Below are positions 60,683 through 64,000 of a DNA stretch of 64,000 nt, piece by piece. Both the position numbers and the translations under genes were made by a program. The notes beneath the pieces were generated by a model. It was not told where the DNA came from and made no database searches. It was given only the letters and a program-made list of their open reading frames with translations. Within the stretch, counting starts at the first letter, position 1, and the number at the start of each line of letters is the position of its first letter. The DNA comes from Pleurocapsa minor GSE-CHR-MK 17-07R (GTDB taxonomy: Bacteria; Chloroflexota; Anaerolineae; Aggregatilineales; Phototrophicaceae): contig JAHHHY010000001.1 in assembly GCA_019359125.1 (NCBI GenBank), positions 186,001-250,000 on the forward strand, given 5' to 3'.

Positions 60683-61270
60683 ATGACGAACCAGGACGAT
60701 TTTCATAAACTGCTGGCTTATTTCAAAGTGATGGCAAATGAGAACCGGCTGCGCATCGCCGGCCTGCTGGCGGATGCCGAGATGAGCGTGGGCGACCTGG
60801 CCGATGTGCTGGACCTGCGCGAGCCCACGGTCAGCGAGCATCTGTCGATGATGCGCGATCACAACCTGGTCAGCGTGCGTGCCGAGGGCACCAAGCGCTT
60901 TTATAAGCTCAATGCCAAGACGCTGTATGCGCTGAACAAGGAGCTGCTGTCGCGCACGAAGCTGTCCGAGATTGTGAATGCGGGCGAGCCCGAGGACGAG
61001 GAAACGCGCGTGCTGAATACCTATCTGCGCGATGGCAAGCTCTCGCGCATTCCCAGCGGGCGCAAGAAACTGCTCATCGTGCTGAAGTGGCTGGCCGGGC
61101 ATTTTGAGGTTGGTGAGCAGTACAGTGAGAAGCGTGTCAACAAGATTCTGGGCCAGTTCAATCCGGATACGACTACGCTGCGTCGCGAGCTGGTCGATTT
61201 TCATTTCATGGAGCGCGACAAGAATGTGTACTGGCGCGTGCAGCGCGAAGACAGCGTGGATGCGACTTGA
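60683..61270 (+). CDS. ArsR-family regulator fused to DUF2087
   Basis: 195 residues. The N-terminal winged helix (about 8-85) is of ArsR type: LAYFKVMANENRLRIAGLLA, MSVGDLADVLDLREPTVSEH and LVSVRAEGTKRFYKL. The metal-binding Cys motif (CVC) of metal sensors is absent. The C-terminal part (about 110-190; LSRIPSGRKKLLIVLKWLAG) is a DUF2087 domain of unknown function. The ATG follows AGAGGAA, with an AT-rich promoter region upstream (TATACTAAATATATTATG). Its stop overlaps the arg promoter, but no operator links it to the arg genes. Confidence 0.88.
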   Translation: MTNQDDFHKLLAYFKVMANENRLRIAGLLADAEMSVGDLADVLDLREPTVSEHLSMMRDHNLVSVRAEGTKRFYKLNAKTLYALNKELLSRTKLSEIVNAGEPEDEETRVLNTYLRDGKLSRIPSGRKKLLIVLKWLAGHFEVGEQYSEKRVNKILGQFNPDTTTLRRELVDFHFMERDKNVYWRVQREDSVDAT

Positions 61271-61294
61271 CAGGCGCGCGCCATCGGCTAATAT
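61267..61294 (+). promoter_or_regulatory. Promoter of the arg operon
   Basis: TTGACA (61267-61272), overlapping the preceding stop codon, with a 16-bp spacer and TAATAT (61289-61294, 4/6). Transcription would start at about 61301, only a few bases before the leader-peptide ATG. Confidence 0.65.
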
Positions 61295-61302
61295 TAGGCG
61301 CT

Positions 61303-61356
61303 ATGAACACAGCAACCACGCTTACCCGCGTCATCCGTCGTCGCCGCACTGCATAA
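61303..61356 (+). CDS. Arginine leader peptide of the argGH attenuator
   Basis: A 17-residue open frame reads MNTATTLTRVIRRRRTA. Five Arg codons include four in a row (61336-61347), just before the stop. A peptide loaded with the end product's codons, ahead of a terminator and a biosynthetic gene for that amino acid, is the hallmark of ribosome-mediated attenuation. The ribosome site is weak or absent; the message may be almost leaderless. The peptide itself probably has no other function. Confidence 0.87.
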   Translation: MNTATTLTRVIRRRRTA

Positions 61357-61420
61357 CAGTCCGGGGAGCGGTGCCACGCGCCAACGCGTAATGCACAGAG
61401 TTGAACACAAGACCTCGGAC
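61346..61420 (+). promoter_or_regulatory. Attenuator: pause and antiterminator structures
   Basis: GCACUGC (61346-61352, within the last leader codons) can pair with GCGGUGC (61368-61374). The segment between contains GUCCGGGG (61359-61366), which can pair with CCUCGGAC (61413-61420), 8 bp with one G-U. The second pairing uses the left arm of the terminator and so would be the antiterminator. A ribosome stalled at the Arg codons covers 61346-61352, leaves GUCCGGGG free and favours read-through. A further hairpin ACGCG-CCAA-CGCGT lies at about 61375-61390. Structures were found by eye; energies were not calculated. Confidence 0.7.
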
Positions 61421-61445
61421 AGTAACGGACGAGGTCTTTTTATTT
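61409..61445 (+). terminator. Arginine-attenuator terminator
   Basis: AAGACCTCG pairs perfectly with CGAGGTCTT across a 12-base loop and is followed by TTTATTT. It lies between the leader peptide and argG, 25 bp before the argG start. Confidence 0.88.
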
Positions 61446-61469
61446 GGCAGGTCCCTGGGAGATAAGCGC

Positions 61470-62738
61470 ATGGCACACGGCAAGAAAGACGTCAAGAAGA
61501 TCGTCCTGGCCTACAGCGGTGGTCTGGACACCTCGGTCATCCTGAAATGGCTGCAGAACAACTACGGCGCAGAGGTCATCTGTTTCACGGCAGACCTGGG
61601 CCAGGATGATGAACTGGAAGGGCTGGAAGAAAAATGCCTCAAGACCGGCGGCAGCAAGCTGTATATCCGTGACCTGCGCGAAGAATTCCTGACCGACTTC
61701 GTCTATCCGACCATGCGCGCTGGCGCCGTCTACGAGCGCGAGTATCTGCTGGGCACGTCGTTTGCGCGCCCGCTGATCGCCAAGCATCTGGTCGAAATTG
61801 CCGATGCTGAAGGTGCCGATGCGATTGCCCACGGCTGCACGGGCAAGGGCAACGACCAGGTGCGCTTTGAAGTGACGGCGATGGCGCTGAATCCCAAGCT
61901 GAAGGTGATCGCCCCGTGGCGCGAATGGGACCTGAAGAGCCGCGAAGACTGCATCGCCTATGCCGAAGAATTCGGCGTGCCGGTGACCAGCACGCTCAAG
62001 TCGATTTATAGCCGCGACCGCAACCTGTTCCACATCAGCCATGAGGGTGGCCCGCTGGAGAATCCGTGGCTGGAGCCGGAAGAAGCGATGTTCAAGCTGT
62101 CGGTCTCGCCGGAAAATGCGCCTGACCAGCCCGAATATGTGGAAGTGGAATTTGAAAGCGGCACGCCAGTAGCGGTCAATGGCGAGCGCCTGGCGCCCGT
62201 CGCGCTGTATGAAAAGCTGAACGCATTCGGCGCGAAGCATGGCGTGGGCCGTATCGACATGGTGGAAAACCGCCTTGTGGGCATGAAGAGCCACGGCGTG
62301 TACGAGACGCCGGGCGGCACGATCGTGCACAAGGCGCATCAGGCGCTGGAAAGCATCACGCTGGACAAGCACACCGTGCACTATAAGGATATTCTGGCGG
62401 TGAAGTATGCCGAGCTGGTCTACAACGGCCTGTGGTATGGCCGCCTGCGCGAGGCGCTGGACGCGTTCGTCAATGTGACGCAGGAGAACGTGACCGGTAC
62501 TGTGCGGGTCAAGCTGTATAAGGGCAATGTGATCATCGTGGGCCGCAAGAGCCCGACCAGCCTGTACCGCGAGGACTATGCCTCGTTTGGTGAGGAAAAT
62601 GTGTACGACCAGCGCGACGCTGAAGGCTTCATCCAGTTGTTTGGCCTGCCCATGAAGGTTGAGGCGCTGCTGGATATCGACGGCGGCGGAGCCAGTCGGT
62701 ATCGCCAGCCGGACTACACCAAGTTCAAGCGCGACTAA
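61470..62738 (+). CDS. argG: Argininosuccinate synthase
   Basis: 422 residues. The ATP-binding P-loop is [12 protein letters not shown], and [31 protein letters not shown] and [12 protein letters not shown] are family-typical. It joins citrulline and aspartate with ATP in the second-last step of arginine synthesis. The ATG at 61470 follows GGGAGAT; an upstream in-frame ATG at 61401 lies inside the terminator region and is rejected. Expression is predicted to be controlled by the attenuator just upstream. It is followed by argH after a hairpin. Confidence 0.96.
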   Translation: MAHGKKDVKKIVLAYSGGLDTSVILKWLQNNYGAEVICFTADLGQDDELEGLEEKCLKTGGSKLYIRDLREEFLTDFVYPTMRAGAVYEREYLLGTSFARPLIAKHLVEIADAEGADAIAHGCTGKGNDQVRFEVTAMALNPKLKVIAPWREWDLKSREDCIAYAEEFGVPVTSTLKSIYSRDRNLFHISHEGGPLENPWLEPEEAMFKLSVSPENAPDQPEYVEVEFESGTPVAVNGERLAPVALYEKLNAFGAKHGVGRIDMVENRLVGMKSHGVYETPGGTIVHKAHQALESITLDKHTVHYKDILAVKYAELVYNGLWYGRLREALDAFVNVTQENVTGTVRVKLYKGNVIIVGRKSPTSLYREDYASFGEENVYDQRDAEGFIQLFGLPMKVEALLDIDGGGASRYRQPDYTKFKRD

Positions 62739-62743
62739 GTCGG

Positions 62744-62791
62744 ACTTTCCTGCGCCCGTGGGCTTGTTTCATGGGTGCAGGAAAGTTATTT
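62744..62791 (+). terminator. Hairpin between argG and argH
   Basis: ACTTTCCTGCGCCC pairs with GGGTGCAGGAAAGT (one G-U) around a 15-base loop, followed by TATTTC. It could be a partial terminator that lowers argH expression, or an mRNA-stabilising structure. Confidence 0.55.
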
Positions 62792-62828
62792 CAGCACTCC
62801 GCAATCCCTAGCACGAAAGGCAAATGTC

Positions 62829-64000
<1,172 letters not shown>

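Noticed and set aside
61401-61469. Upstream in-frame start for argG at 61401
   Set aside because: It would translate through the attenuator terminator and adds residues not seen in argininosuccinate synthases. ATG 61470 has a good ribosome site.

Overview
The window is 64 kb of GC-rich, densely packed bacterial chromosome with ATG, GTG and TTG starts, many 4-base ATGA/GTGA overlaps between genes, Shine-Dalgarno sites and Rho-independent terminators. I see no phage, insertion sequence, integrase, CRISPR array or rRNA. The gene mix (heterodimeric ABC exporter, ligase-associated repair operon, cobalamin uptake without an outer-membrane receptor, partner-switch signalling, NAD and arginine biosynthesis) reminds me most of Chloroflexota (Anaerolineae-like) genomes. 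That assignment is inference; no rRNA or marker gene here proves it.

Left part (1-24.9 kb): a truncated HEAT-repeat gene; a MarR regulator with tandem palindromic operators in front of a two-gene heterodimeric ABC exporter; a four-gene ligase-associated DNA-damage operon (exonuclease, ATP-dependent DNA ligase, Lhr-type helicase, PdeM); a cobalamin riboswitch with terminator controlling a BtuFCD-type importer; a secreted cyclophilin; a DICT-GAF-PAS histidine kinase convergent with a secreted alpha-amylase; an FAD oxidoreductase / MhqD-like esterase / MhqO-like dioxygenase group; a GT2 glycosyltransferase; and tRNA-Asp.

Middle part (24.9-49 kb): a signalling block of a Ser/Thr kinase-ATPase-TPR protein, two CheY-like regulators and an ECF-type sigma factor. 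Next comes the conserved trio of circularly permuted ATP-grasp, alpha-E and transglutaminase. Divergent from it is a partner-switching set (STAS, SpoIIE-type phosphatase, RsbW-like kinase, CheY). Central metabolism follows: an ADP-forming acyl-CoA synthetase fused to a GNAT domain, glucose-6-phosphate dehydrogenase, phosphofructokinase, a UMF1-type MFS transporter with a large inserted domain, and acetyl-CoA synthetase. Then come two tandem SDR paralogues divergent from a TetR regulator with clear operator palindromes, and a Gfo/Idh/MocA oxidoreductase.

Right part (49-64 kb): a tightly coupled seven-gene run (SRPBCC, CrtI-like oxidoreductase, photolyase, alpha/beta hydrolase, TspO-like protein, peroxiredoxin-like protein, SDR) that looks like a light/oxidative-stress operon. 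Its peroxiredoxin-like gene has an in-frame TGA at the redox-active position (UPFC) followed by a hairpin fitting a bacterial SECIS element, so it is very probably a selenoprotein. Next is a nadC-nadA-nadB-cysteine desulfurase operon with a candidate NrtR-type operator, then an ArsR-DUF2087 regulator. The window ends in argG and partial argH, preceded by a textbook arginine attenuator: a 17-residue leader peptide containing RRRR, an antiterminator and a terminator. The selenoprotein and the attenuator are the two most interesting findings.
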